In this document: positions 1 to 8,835 of the stretch, one piece after another
Layout of the letters: each line of letters opens with the position of its first letter
How positions within the stretch are numbered: position 1 is the stretch's first letter
NCBI GenBank assembly: GCA_963661535.1
Contig: CAVLCC010000005.1
Coordinates: 1-56,995 of the forward strand
Origin: CAVLCC01 sp963661535
GTDB lineage: Bacteria; Actinomycetota; Coriobacteriia; Coriobacteriales; CADBOM01
Direction: 5' to 3'
DNA: 56,995 nt
Translations under genes and position numbers: made by a program
The notes under the pieces: generated by a model
The model's database searches: none
The model's input: only the letters and a program-made list of their open reading frames with translations
Told to the model about the DNA's origin: nothing

Positions 1-254
1 TGAGTTAAGCTTTGTTTTATTGTGTGTTTTGTTGCTCATTTTGGGAGCTCCCTATTTAATCAATATAGTATTTAAGCTACAATCTTAAACAGTATACTCC
101 CCCTTGAATGTTTTTTAAAGTTTAGTTATATATTTTTTAGACAAACACTGACATATAACGGATACAGATATACCAGATTGTTTATTGTTGAGATGCCTGC
201 GAACAATCAATATAGAGCCCAAAACGCCCGTAAAATCAACTAAAAATTTTCCGA

Positions 255-1016
255 CTACAACCTACTATTTATAATCTTTAATCCATCTAATGTAAGATTT
301 GGATCGCGATATTCAATTGTGCTAGATATAGAAGCTATCATCGAATGCAGACCACCTGTTGCAACAACCGTAGCATTATAACCTAGCTCGCGCTTAATCA
401 TCTCTACCAAGCCATCAATTCTTGCAACTTCTCCATATATGAGTCCAGATTGCACAGCTTCAATGGTATTTTTGCATATAACCTGACTAGGAGCTTTTAG
501 ATCTACTTGTGCAAGTCTAGCTGCTGAACTAAAGAGAGCGTCTGCAGATACCTGAACACCAGGTGCAATAACGCCTCCAACGAACTCACCTTCTCGGTTG
601 ATTACTTCAATATTTGTTGCAGTTCCTAGGTCAACAACAATTGTGGGAGCTCCATATTTTTCGATAGCTGCAATTGCATCTGCTATTCTATCGGGTCCTA
701 TTTCGCGTGGATTTGGGTAGTTAACTTTCATTCCATAGTCATTTGAAGCACTCACGTTATGGGCTAGCTTTCCGGTAACGTTTAATATTGCCTTTTGCCA
801 AGCATGTGTTAAAGACGGAACAACGCTTGAAATAATTGAGTCTTCAATCTCTTTGGCAACGTCACCATCTAGACTCAATAGCTCGCCTAGCTGTATGAGA
901 ATTTGTGTTGATGTCCACGATCTATCGCTTGAAACCCTCCAAGATGAACGCAAATCATTTCCATCATATATGCCAACTACGGTATGAGTGTTTCCCACAT
1001 CAACAGCTAGAAGCAT
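255..1016 (-). CDS. coaX: Type III pantothenate kinase CoaX
   Basis: The 253-residue protein begins with the phosphate-binding motif DVGNTHTVVG and carries the internal motifs GPDRIADA and VDLGTATN, typical of the type III pantothenate kinase (BAF) family. Known role: ATP-dependent phosphorylation of pantothenate, the first step of CoA synthesis, in the cytosol. The length matches the family (about 255). The start is supported by AGGAGG a few bases upstream of the ATG. It follows the MATE gene by about 20 bp on the same strand, so the two are probably co-transcribed. panC, which makes the substrate pantothenate, lies just upstream, giving a loose CoA-precursor neighbourhood. Confidence 0.95.
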   Translation of the reverse strand: MLLAVDVGNTHTVVGIYDGNDLRSSWRVSSDRSWTSTQILIQLGELLSLDGDVAKEIEDSIISSVVPSLTHAWQKAILNVTGKLAHNVSASNDYGMKVNYPNPREIGPDRIADAIAAIEKYGAPTIVVDLGTATNIEVINREGEFVGGVIAPGVQVSADALFSSAARLAQVDLKAPSQVICKNTIEAVQSGLIYGEVARIDGLVEMIKRELGYNATVVATGGLHSMIASISSTIEYRDPNLTLDGLKIINSRL

Positions 1017-1037
1017 TTTTCCTCCTAAAATCTACCC

Positions 1038-2645
1038 CTAAAAATGCGCACCCCATGAGCATTCTTCACCAGATTCTTTGGCTTTAATTGCCTTCTTTAA
1101 ACTGCGATATTCTCTAACAACAAAAATCATTGCAGTGATAAATGACAAAATATCTGCTATTGGTGGTGACAATAATATACCAATTAGCTGGTCGGTGCTA
1201 GGCGAAACTATCCCAACTACTATTGGCATAAAAACATAGAGCGGGATAAGGTAAATAATTTGACGAGTTAAAGACAAAAACGCAGATCTAACAGGGCGAC
1301 CCGTAGATTGGAAGTAACTACCTATAACTATTTGGAATGTCATAATTGGCATAAACATTGTTTGTAGCCTTAGGGCAAATTGTGTATATTCTAACACGCC
1401 TGCTGAAACACCAAACCAAGTGCAAATAGTGGGGGCAAATAACTCAATCAGTACCCACATAGAGATGCAGATTATTACACCTGCCTTAAGTTCCAAAGTA
1501 AGCGTTTCTTTTACTCTTTGTGGAATACCGGCTCCATAATTAAATCCCAAAAGTGGTTGAGCTGCCACTCCAATTCCTGTAACAGGAAACATCACAAACA
1601 TTGCCACTCTTTGAATTACAGCAAACATTGCAAATGAGCCTGTCTCGCCTATTGAGCTCATTGCGCCATAAGTTGCTACCTGATTGTTCAGCACAATAGA
1701 CACAACTGCCATAGCAACATTTAGCAAAAATGGAGCGGATCCTAGGGCAATTATTCTAGTAGGAACGTGTGGACAAAATGGAATATTTGCTGCGCGCAAC
1801 TTAAAAGGTGACTTTGGGCTTGCAACAAAATAATAGAGAATTACAAAGCACGAGACGCCTTGCCCCAAAATTGTGGCTGCTGCTTGTCCTGCTACTCCCC
1901 ATCTAAAGACCAACACAAATATTGATGAGAGAGTAAGGGTTACCAGAGTGCCAACTAGCATGGACCAAAGTGCGCGATTTGGGTCTCCGGCTGATCTTAT
2001 GAAGTTGTTTATTCCCATACCAACAATTTGAAAGACACAGCCACTAGCAAGTATTCGTATGAAAAGCTTAGACATTTCCCATATTTCTTGCGTCGCGCCC
2101 GAAATTGATAAGATGGGGTCTATGGCAAACCATGCTAGAGCCGCCAAAACTGCAGCTCCAATTATTGCTAGTGCAAATGTGTTGCCTAATACGCGTTCAG
2201 CTTCTTCTTTTTTGCCCTCGCCTAACCTAATGGCAGCTAGGGCATTTCCACCATTGCCTACAAGCATTGCCACCGATACAAACAAGATCATCATTGGGTT
2301 AGCAACAGTTGCTACTGCAAGACCTTGGTCTCCAACGCCCCACCCCAAAAATACTGCTGACAAAATGTTATAAGTTCCCGAAACCATCATGCTAACAATA
2401 GCAGGAATTGCAAACTCTTTTAAAAGGGAGCTAACCTTTGCAGTTCCCAAGCGATTAAACTGGCTGTCGGTTCCTTTGGTTGGCTTGCTTGTATCTTGCT
2501 GATGTGACTCTTGGTCTGAATTTAGATCTTGCTCTTGAACTTTAGGTACATCTTGACCTGTATCGTTTTGTTCTTTGCTTTGAGTTAGTTGAGTTTCTTC
2601 GTTGTTCTCGTTAGTTGTTTCTTGTTTTTCTTCTGTTTTGCTCAT
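1038..2645 (-). CDS. MATE family multidrug/toxin efflux transporter
   Basis: The 535-residue protein has about twelve hydrophobic segments in the two-bundle MATE arrangement, beginning near LLKEFAIPAIVSMM. Family role: Na+ or H+ antiport of organic cations or drugs across the inner membrane; the substrate cannot be read from the sequence. The first 70 or so residues are an unusual hydrophilic tail rich in Gln, Glu, Thr and Asp with no membrane segment, and most MATE proteins lack it. The tail reads in frame from an ATG preceded by AAGGAAAG, so it is probably translated. coaX follows at about 20 bp. Confidence 0.9.
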   Translation of the reverse strand: MSKTEEKQETTNENNEETQLTQSKEQNDTGQDVPKVQEQDLNSDQESHQQDTSKPTKGTDSQFNRLGTAKVSSLLKEFAIPAIVSMMVSGTYNILSAVFLGWGVGDQGLAVATVANPMMILFVSVAMLVGNGGNALAAIRLGEGKKEEAERVLGNTFALAIIGAAVLAALAWFAIDPILSISGATQEIWEMSKLFIRILASGCVFQIVGMGINNFIRSAGDPNRALWSMLVGTLVTLTLSSIFVLVFRWGVAGQAAATILGQGVSCFVILYYFVASPKSPFKLRAANIPFCPHVPTRIIALGSAPFLLNVAMAVVSIVLNNQVATYGAMSSIGETGSFAMFAVIQRVAMFVMFPVTGIGVAAQPLLGFNYGAGIPQRVKETLTLELKAGVIICISMWVLIELFAPTICTWFGVSAGVLEYTQFALRLQTMFMPIMTFQIVIGSYFQSTGRPVRSAFLSLTRQIIYLIPLYVFMPIVVGIVSPSTDQLIGILLSPPIADILSFITAMIFVVREYRSLKKAIKAKESGEECSWGAHF

Positions 2646-2892
2646 ATGTGCTTTCCTTATATTGTTTTGCTATCGCTTATTTAATATTGTGTATTGCTGT
2701 TGATGTATGTTGTTAGAAATTTTACATTATTGGTATCTTATGTGAGAAATGTTCGAGCGCAAAAACATGCATAATTTAATGCAGTGCATGACCAAGCCAA
2801 CCGTTTAGTTTGCAAGCTCAGTCTAGCCCATTGCAAGCCGCGCTGCCCGCACAAAACTTCAAACATTTCTTATAAAGGATTTTTTGCGTTAG

Positions 2893-3798
2893 CTACCCTA
2901 GTGCAGCATTGTCAATCAGTCTAACTTTATCAACTTTAGCTGCCATTATCATTCTTGCATCTTTGCCCGCAACACCACCGAGGCTACTTAGAGGCTCTAA
3001 GGTCATTGCATCTACTATGGCAACATAATCTATTACAAGATTATTTGCCTCGAGCTGCTCTTTTGCGGCTCCAACAATTTTATCTACACTGCGCTCACCT
3101 GCGTCAAACATCTCTTTAGCAAGGCGAAGCGAGCTAGAAAGAGCAAGGGCTCTATTTATCTGTGAGCTATCCATATATCTATTGCGGCTTGAAATTGCAA
3201 GTCCATTTTGTTCTCTGATAATTGGACAACCAATAATCTTGATATTGAAATCCATGTCGGCAACCATCTGTCGCAAAACAGCAAGTTGCTGATAGTCTTT
3301 CTCGCCAAAACATGCAACGTCGGGCTCAACTATGTTAAACAACTTAGACACAACCGTGGTTACACCAGAAAAATGATGGGGTCGATTTGCACCCTCCCAT
3401 AGTTTGGCTGCACTTCCAGCAACAGCATGGCTAGCAAAGTCAAATGACGAAAGACCATTTTTGCAAATATGTGCAACCATAGCCTCTCCATACATTTCTT
3501 CTACACTAGGAGCAAAAACTGCAGCAGCACCGGCTTCTTGCATTTTCATAAGATCGGATTCTATAGTGCGTGGATATGCGTCAAAATCTTCTGTAGGAGA
3601 AAACTGCGTAGGGTTAACAAATACTGAAGCGACTACTATTTCTGATTCTTCGAGTGCCCTTTTGACAAGTGACTGATGTCCGCTATGAATTGCCCCCATT
3701 GTGGGAACTAGTCCTATTTTATTGCCTGCCTTGCGTGCACTTGCGCAAAACTCTCTTACATCTTTTTTTGTTTTAAGAAGCCTAATGTGATCTGTCAT
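2893..3798 (-). CDS. panC: Pantothenate synthetase (pantoate-beta-alanine ligase)
   Basis: The protein has 301 residues; the usual length is about 280. The nucleotide-binding region VPTMGAIHSGH contains the HIGH-like signature, and FGEKDYQQL and SSRNRYMD are conserved PanC blocks. Known role: ATP-dependent condensation of pantoate with beta-alanine to pantothenate, in the cytosol. An insertion around residues 108-135 (near the segment ICKNGLSSFDFASHAVAG) makes it slightly longer than average. panB and panD are not in the window. The 247-bp gap to the MATE gene holds no recognised gene. It diverges from queD across 231 bp. Confidence 0.94.
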   Translation of the reverse strand: MTDHIRLLKTKKDVREFCASARKAGNKIGLVPTMGAIHSGHQSLVKRALEESEIVVASVFVNPTQFSPTEDFDAYPRTIESDLMKMQEAGAAAVFAPSVEEMYGEAMVAHICKNGLSSFDFASHAVAGSAAKLWEGANRPHHFSGVTTVVSKLFNIVEPDVACFGEKDYQQLAVLRQMVADMDFNIKIIGCPIIREQNGLAISSRNRYMDSSQINRALALSSSLRLAKEMFDAGERSVDKIVGAAKEQLEANNLVIDYVAIVDAMTLEPLSSLGGVAGKDARMIMAAKVDKVRLIDNAALG

Positions 3799-3998
3799 TT
3801 TATATTTCTTTCTCGCATGACTTTATGAATTTTTCTAGATGCGCCTTAATAACCCTATCCTTGCAGTTTATAAATTAAACCTGCTTTAAACGAATTTATA
3901 TAGTTCTTACAAAAATAAAAGATTAGACTTCATATAACATTAAAGACTCATTAAATACACGAACTGCACAAATAGCACCTATTGACGGAGTGAGACAG

Positions 3999-4004
3999 TA
4001 TAAT
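3999..4004 (+). promoter_or_regulatory. Putative -10 element of queD
   Basis: A consensus TATAAT lies 26 bp before the queD start and is followed by an AAAAGGAG ribosome binding site. No good -35 is found at 16-18 bp; TTGACG is present but only 11 bp away. No preQ1 riboswitch-like element is seen in the leader. Confidence 0.35.
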
Positions 4005-4029
4005 TTATCTAGAAAAGGAGACACTTATA

Positions 4030-4452
4030 ATGTATGGGCTTAAGACAGAAGTGTTTTTTGATAGTGCGCATTTTTTGGCAGACTACTATGGAAAGTGCGA
4101 AAATTTGCACGGTCATAGGTGGAGAGTAGTCGTATATCTTAGGCAAGATGACCTCCAAAAAGAAGGAACTATGCGAGATATGGTCTTAGATTTTGGAGTA
4201 TTTAAAGCTAAGGCTCGTGAACTGGCAGAAGAGATGGATCACACATTTTTGGTTGAGGACGGAACACTTAAACCTGAGACAATCAAATGCTTGGAGTTAG
4301 AAGGGTTTAATCTAAAGGTTGTGCCTTTTAGAACTACAGCCGAAAATCTTGCTAAGTTTTTTGCTGATACGCTAATTGAACGTGGACTTCCAGTAGCGCA
4401 AATCGATTGCTTTGAAACTCCAAATAACTGCGCAACTTATTATGTAGGCTAA
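4030..4452 (+). CDS. queD: 6-carboxy-5,6,7,8-tetrahydropterin synthase / PTPS family (QueD-like)
   Basis: The 140-residue protein matches the PTPS/QueD fold. It has an SAHFL zinc-ligand histidine, then KCENLHGHRW with the catalytic Cys and HGH zinc ligands, then DFGVFK and MDHTFL, and a C-terminal CFETPNNCATYY that includes the substrate-binding Glu. Known role: conversion of dihydroneopterin triphosphate to 6-carboxytetrahydropterin in queuosine/7-deazaguanine synthesis. It stands alone: queC, queE and queF are not in the window, so the pathway assignment rests on the family only. The start is fixed by AAAAGGAG upstream of the ATG. It converges on copA. Confidence 0.88.
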   Translation: MYGLKTEVFFDSAHFLADYYGKCENLHGHRWRVVVYLRQDDLQKEGTMRDMVLDFGVFKAKARELAEEMDHTFLVEDGTLKPETIKCLELEGFNLKVVPFRTTAENLAKFFADTLIERGLPVAQIDCFETPNNCATYYVG

Positions 4453-4509
4453 CAGAGTTGCTTTGTGCAGCGTTATGCGACCAAGCTCAATCGGAAGACA
4501 AACAAATGC

Positions 4510-4538
4510 AGCCTTATGCGATAAGTTCTCATAAGGCT
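4510..4538. terminator. Hairpin between convergent queD and copA
   Basis: Perfect 9-bp arms AGCCTTATG/CATAAGGCT with an 11-nt loop lie between the convergent ends of queD and copA. There is no strong T run on either strand, although the minus strand is moderately T-rich after the stem. It is probably a weak or bidirectional terminator. Confidence 0.45.
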
Positions 4539-4567
4539 ACAAATGTTAAACTTAATGCGCAAATAGG

Positions 4568-4777
4568 CTAAACCATTATTTTAGCTTCATATCCTTCTTT
4601 AACCACAGCGCCAACTAGCACGTCATCTGCAATGTCTTGGCTTAGCTCAATAACTGCTGTCTTTGCGTCTAGATCAACATCTGCACTTAGAACTCCGTCA
4701 ATCTTTTCTAGGGCTTCCTTAACATGGGCTACACAATGTTGACACATCATTCCCTCAACGCTCATCGTCTTTTTCAT
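4568..4777 (-). CDS. copZ: Possible internally initiated CopZ-like copper chaperone (in-frame within copA)
   Basis: Within copA and in the same frame, an ATG at 4777 is preceded by AAGGAG with 6-nt spacing, a near-ideal ribosome binding site. Translation from it would give a 69-residue protein starting MKKTMSVEGMMCQHC, which has the size and metal-binding CxxC motif of free-standing CopZ chaperones. A separate protein is inference: the reading frame is continuous with copA, so the segment is also the ATPase's C-terminal domain. The likely history is fusion of a copA-copZ pair through loss of the copA stop codon. Confidence 0.45.
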   Translation of the reverse strand: MKKTMSVEGMMCQHCVAHVKEALEKIDGVLSADVDLDAKTAVIELSQDIADDVLVGAVVKEGYEAKIMV

Positions 4778-7225
4778 AGCTATCTCCTTACTACTACCAT
4801 TGTTAACAATACTGACACTAACGCTTTTATCTTGTACAAAATCTAAAGTTGCAATCTTAACCTCATCTCCACTTTGGGATGCATCATATTTAGAGGCATC
4901 TAGACCATCACCAACAACAAACTTTGGCTTCCAGGCACGCAAACGCAAAGCATTAGATACAACACATAGAGAACTTAAGCTCATTGCAGCAGCTGCAATC
5001 ATAGGATTTAAAACAATTCCTGCAAATACAAATACACCCGCAGCTAAAGGAATACATATTGCGTTATAGAACAAAGCCCAAAACAAGTTTTGCTTAATGT
5101 TGCGCATAACAGCACGCGAAAGCTGAATTGCACTAGGCACATCCATAAGGTCACTTCGCATTAAAACCATATCAGAAGTTTCCATCGCAATATCAGTGCC
5201 TGCACCTATGGCAATTCCAACACTTGCACTAGCTAAGGCGGGAGCATCATTTATTCCATCTCCAACCATTGCAACATCTTTGCTAGCATTTGTGCGCTTA
5301 ACTACCTCTGCTTTATCTTGCGGCAAAACCTCAGCAACTACCTCATCTACATTGCATTGCTGCTGCATTGCATGAGCTGTTTTAGATGTATCACCTGTTA
5401 GCATCATGGTTGTAATTCCCATTGCACGAAGCTCAGAAATTGCCCGAGCGCTAGTGGGTTTAATTGTATCTGCTAGAGCAATTATTCCCAGCAGCTCACT
5501 ACCACGTGCAAACAAAAGAGGAGTTTGCCCTAGGTCTGCAAGTTCATCTAAGGTTTGAGCGATATTGCCAAGCTCAACGTCGCAGTTCTCCAACATTCGT
5601 ATGTTTCCAGCCATGCACATTTTGCCATCTATCAAGCCTTTTACACCCAGACCCGATAGCTGCATAAAATTATCTACGCTGCGCTTTTGAACATCATTGC
5701 GCTCAGCATAATCACAAATTGCACGCGCGAGCGGATGCTCAGAAAAGACCTCCAAAGAATAAGCGATCGAGAGCAAATCATCCGCCGCTATACCTGCGCA
5801 AGTTAGAACCGAAACAACGCGTGGGTTTCCTTGCGTGATGGTTCCTGTTTTGTCAAATATCACAGTTTTTATTGCCCTAGCACGTTGCAAGGCCTCGGCA
5901 GACTTTATCAAAATTCCATTAGTTGCACCGCGTCCAGTGCCTACCATAATTGCAGTAGGAGTTGCCAACCCTAAAGCACACGGACAAGAAATTACCAGCA
6001 CAGACACAGCACGTGCAAGCGCATTTGCAAAATTAGCCTCAAAAACCATCCATACAACAAAAGTTAAAATTGCAATAGCAATAACAGCAGGAACAAAATA
6101 TTTGCTCACGGTATCAGCAAATTCTTCTATTGGAGCTTTGGAGCTTGTAGCCTCGTCTACTAGTCGAGCAATGTTGGCTATTGCCGTGTCACTGCCTACA
6201 TGCTCGGCTTTCATCTTAAACCAGCCAGACTGATTAACTGTAGCACCTATTACTTGCGAGCCAACATGTTTATCAACCGGTATGCTCTCCCCTGTTATCG
6301 CCGACTCATCTATGCTTGCATTACCCTCTATGATTGTGCCATCAACTGGAACACTTTGCCCAGGCTTCACAATCAAAATATCGCCGACCCTAAGCTTGTC
6401 TACCAAAACTTCAATTTCTTTATCGCCCTCAAGCCTAATCGCTTTTTTGGGAGATAAATCCATGAGTTTATTTATTGCACTTGTGGTTTTGCCTTTTGCA
6501 CGTTGCTCAAAATACTTACCCAAGGTGATGAGCGCTAAAATCATTGCGGCAGACTCAAAATACAAATCCATGGCTGCCTCGTGGGCCGTCTGCAAGTCTC
6601 CTACTCCAACAGCAAATCCCATCTTATACATTGCCCATATTCCATACAATGTAGATGCAGAAGAACCCAAAGCAATTAGGGAGTTCATGTTTGGTGCACC
6701 GTGAATTAGTGCCAAAAAACCATTAGAAAAATACTTGTAATTTATGCATATAACAGGTATTAGCAGCAATAACTGAGTTAGAGCAAATACTACTATATTT
6801 TGCATTCCCAATAAGAATGAAGGGAGCGGCCAGACAAACATATGTCCCATAGAAATATAAAAAAGAGGTATCGTAAACACAAGAGATACAACAAGTCTTC
6901 TCTTCATCTCTTTTTGAGTATGGTTTTTTGTATCTTGTGCAGATGCAGAAGTTGCAGCGGAGCTTTTGGAACCTAGTACAGATCCGCTAGATGAATTTTG
7001 CCCTTCGTTATTTACATCTCTACGTGTCGCGCGATACCCAGCTTTTGACACAGCCTGCTCAATTTTATCTAGCGTATCTGGGTTGCCATCATATGCGACT
7101 TCCATACTGTTTTTGAGCAGATTTACAGCTACATCTTCAACGCCATCAACTTTGCGCGTAACTTTATCAACTCTAGCTGAGCATGCTGCACAGGTCATAC
7201 CCTCTATATCAAAAGTTTGTTTCAT
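4568..7225 (-). CDS. copA: Copper-translocating P1B-type ATPase with C-terminal fused CopZ-like domain
   Basis: The protein has 885 residues from the ATG at 7225, which has AGGTG upstream; an earlier TTG and an ATG at 7240 lack good ribosome binding sites. Residues 1-70 form a heavy-metal-associated domain with GMTCAAC. The membrane core carries CPC near residue 413, DKTG near 458, SEHPLA, and GDGINDAP near 652. Known role: ATP-driven export of Cu(I) across the membrane. After the core and a linker of about 45 residues, the last 69 residues form a second metal domain with GMMCQHC that looks like a complete CopZ chaperone. That segment begins with Met and has its own ribosome binding site (see 4568-4777). 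copA follows the phosphatase gene by about 75 bp. Confidence 0.95.
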   Translation of the reverse strand: MKQTFDIEGMTCAACSARVDKVTRKVDGVEDVAVNLLKNSMEVAYDGNPDTLDKIEQAVSKAGYRATRRDVNNEGQNSSSGSVLGSKSSAATSASAQDTKNHTQKEMKRRLVVSLVFTIPLFYISMGHMFVWPLPSFLLGMQNIVVFALTQLLLLIPVICINYKYFSNGFLALIHGAPNMNSLIALGSSASTLYGIWAMYKMGFAVGVGDLQTAHEAAMDLYFESAAMILALITLGKYFEQRAKGKTTSAINKLMDLSPKKAIRLEGDKEIEVLVDKLRVGDILIVKPGQSVPVDGTIIEGNASIDESAITGESIPVDKHVGSQVIGATVNQSGWFKMKAEHVGSDTAIANIARLVDEATSSKAPIEEFADTVSKYFVPAVIAIAILTFVVWMVFEANFANALARAVSVLVISCPCALGLATPTAIMVGTGRGATNGILIKSAEALQRARAIKTVIFDKTGTITQGNPRVVSVLTCAGIAADDLLSIAYSLEVFSEHPLARAICDYAERNDVQKRSVDNFMQLSGLGVKGLIDGKMCMAGNIRMLENCDVELGNIAQTLDELADLGQTPLLFARGSELLGIIALADTIKPTSARAISELRAMGITTMMLTGDTSKTAHAMQQQCNVDEVVAEVLPQDKAEVVKRTNASKDVAMVGDGINDAPALASASVGIAIGAGTDIAMETSDMVLMRSDLMDVPSAIQLSRAVMRNIKQNLFWALFYNAICIPLAAGVFVFAGIVLNPMIAAAAMSLSSLCVVSNALRLRAWKPKFVVGDGLDASKYDASQSGDEVKIATLDFVQDKSVSVSIVNNGSSKEIAMKKTMSVEGMMCQHCVAHVKEALEKIDGVLSADVDLDAKTAVIELSQDIADDVLVGAVVKEGYEAKIMV

Positions 7226-7250
7226 TTCTACACCTGCCATCTGCAAATTA

Positions 7251-7268
7251 ACTTATGGCATAAGTATA
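7251..7268 (-). promoter_or_regulatory. copA promoter -10 with overlapping inverted repeat (putative operator)
   Basis: On the minus strand a TATACT at 7268-7263 could be the -10, with AAGACA 18 bp upstream as a weak -35. The inverted repeat ACTTAT-GGC-ATAAGT at 7251-7265 overlaps the -10 and the expected transcription start, a usual place for a repressor operator. It does not resemble the CopY box or known CsoR sites, so the regulator is unknown. Confidence 0.45.
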
Positions 7269-7299
7269 CTCCATCTAACTTTTGAGTGTCTTAAAAGTT

Positions 7300-8457
7300 T
7301 TAGACTGTGATTAAATCGATTAGTTGATTGATTTCGTCATTTGTTAGCCCACATTCTAACAAGTAGTCTTTTGCAGCTTGAGCATAATCATACGATTTCA
7401 ATTGGTCTGTGTTCTCCGCCGGAATTCCCAATATATATTCTAAAAACGCGTTGAAGTAAAGTGAAACCACAGCATCATTGCGATCGGGAGTTTGGTCTTG
7501 GCTAATACCATAATAGTTGGCATATGTTGTCATATAATCGTTGCACATTTCGTCATAACTTGCACCTGCAAGTGCTTCTATAACTAGGCATACAAATCCA
7601 GTTCGATCTTTTCCCTCCATGCAATGAATATATGCAGGACCTTGATATTTAAGCAAATGTCTAACGCCCTTAGCAAAACTGGCCTTGTAAGAATCAGAAT
7701 CGTAGTTGGAGCTCATAGATAAAAATGCGATTCTTCCCTCATCATAAAGTTTTTTTGTATATGTAGACGAAAAATCCTGGGATGAAATATAGCTCTCCAT
7801 TTCTTCTTGAGAATCTGCAAGATCAATTACACATTGTATGTTAGCTTTTTCTAACAGGGTATCTGTTATAGCAGCTCGAGCGCGGCTATTATCTACAGGA
7901 GACGCACCCCTATACAAAAAGTTGCTTTTAAGATTGCCACCAGACAAGGCGCGGAAGTTTGAAAATTCTTCGTCATTTGCATAATCTGATCGATCAACAG
8001 AATAACTTTGCCCCAAGGCTTCTTGAGTAGAAGCATATTTGCCAGCCGAATTGAGCTTGATTTCTACAGTGCAATTATTATCTAAGCCCGCCGGAGTCCA
8101 AAAATCTGCATTATTGTTGGCTATTAGAACGTAGTCGTTTTTAGGATATGCCACTATAACAGGGTCTCCGGTTTTTACATAGTAGCCATTGTAATAAGGG
8201 ACATCTGTGAGTGTGCAACCATTACTGAATGTAACATCGCAGCTGTCTCCCAAATTAAATCCTGCTTTCTCAAAATCCTCGGCGCTAAGGCTTAAGTCTG
8301 CGCTATCAAACTTGGAGTCTTTTGTGACCGTGCATGTTAAAGTTGCTGTGGATGAGTTGTTAGCATTGCAGGCTGTAACTACAAATAGAGATGCAGCTAT
8401 AAGTAGAGTTGCGGCTATAAATTTGAATTTAGAATTTAAGTTAGTTTTTAGAGACAT
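7300..8457 (-). CDS. Lipoprotein tyrosine-protein phosphatase (DSP/PTP superfamily)
   Basis: The 385-residue protein has a lipobox signal peptide (LLIAASLFVVTAC), so it is probably anchored outside the membrane. A beta-rich N-terminal region of about 140 residues is followed by a tyrosine-phosphatase domain. This domain has FLYRGASPVDNS near residue 180 and the P-loop HCMEGKDRTG near residue 278, with catalytic Cys and Arg intact. The family includes PTPs acting on phosphotyrosine or phosphoinositides; the substrate here is unknown. It lies directly upstream of copA on the same strand, about 75 bp apart, but a promoter-like element between them suggests copA can be expressed separately. The start is supported by AAAGGAG. 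Confidence 0.86.
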   Translation of the reverse strand: MSLKTNLNSKFKFIAATLLIAASLFVVTACNANNSSTATLTCTVTKDSKFDSADLSLSAEDFEKAGFNLGDSCDVTFSNGCTLTDVPYYNGYYVKTGDPVIVAYPKNDYVLIANNNADFWTPAGLDNNCTVEIKLNSAGKYASTQEALGQSYSVDRSDYANDEEFSNFRALSGGNLKSNFLYRGASPVDNSRARAAITDTLLEKANIQCVIDLADSQEEMESYISSQDFSSTYTKKLYDEGRIAFLSMSSNYDSDSYKASFAKGVRHLLKYQGPAYIHCMEGKDRTGFVCLVIEALAGASYDEMCNDYMTTYANYYGISQDQTPDRNDAVVSLYFNAFLEYILGIPAENTDQLKSYDYAQAAKDYLLECGLTNDEINQLIDLITV

Positions 8458-8835
8458 CGTTGCTCCTTTTGGGGGTTGTTATGTATAAATATGCTTGCGT
8501 ATTTTTATGCGCTTGTTTATAAGTTCTTTTGCAGTAGTACCTTTTTTACACTACTGCATGATTTTTTATCACGTTTTAATTTTACCCCTCTTTATAAAAT
8601 TGCTTTATACCATATATAGTTAAATGCACCCTAAATCGAAATATGGCAATTTGGATATAGGAATATGATTCTGTCTGCAAAATTGCTAATATCCTTGCAT
8701 TTTGGATTTAATACCCAAACCCCCAAAACTTTTATGTTCGGCTAATCCATGCAAACCAATTATTCTTAGCACTTAGCAATACAAAAGGTTATACTTAATT
8801 TATATACAAATCAAAAACAAGAGAAAAGGTTTCAA
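8458..8835. other. Divergent intergenic region between phosphatase and helicase genes
   Basis: This 378-bp AT-rich region holds no supported gene. It contains an 8-bp inverted repeat at 8531-8557 (listed separately) and a TATACT at 8790-8795 that could be the -10 of the helicase gene, followed by an AAAAGG ribosome binding site. Confidence 0.5.
8531..8557. promoter_or_regulatory. Inverted repeat upstream of phosphatase gene
   Basis: Perfect arms GCAGTAGT/ACTACTGC flank an 11-nt T-rich spacer about 75 bp before the phosphatase start. No gene precedes it on the plus strand, so a terminator role is unlikely despite the nearby T run. It may be an operator. Confidence 0.35.

Noticed and set aside
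1..254. Gene or regulatory element at the left edge
   Set aside because: No coding frame, hairpin or RNA motif stands out in this AT-rich stretch.
3799..4029. PreQ1 riboswitch before queD
   Set aside because: No pseudoknot-like short element was seen in the leader.
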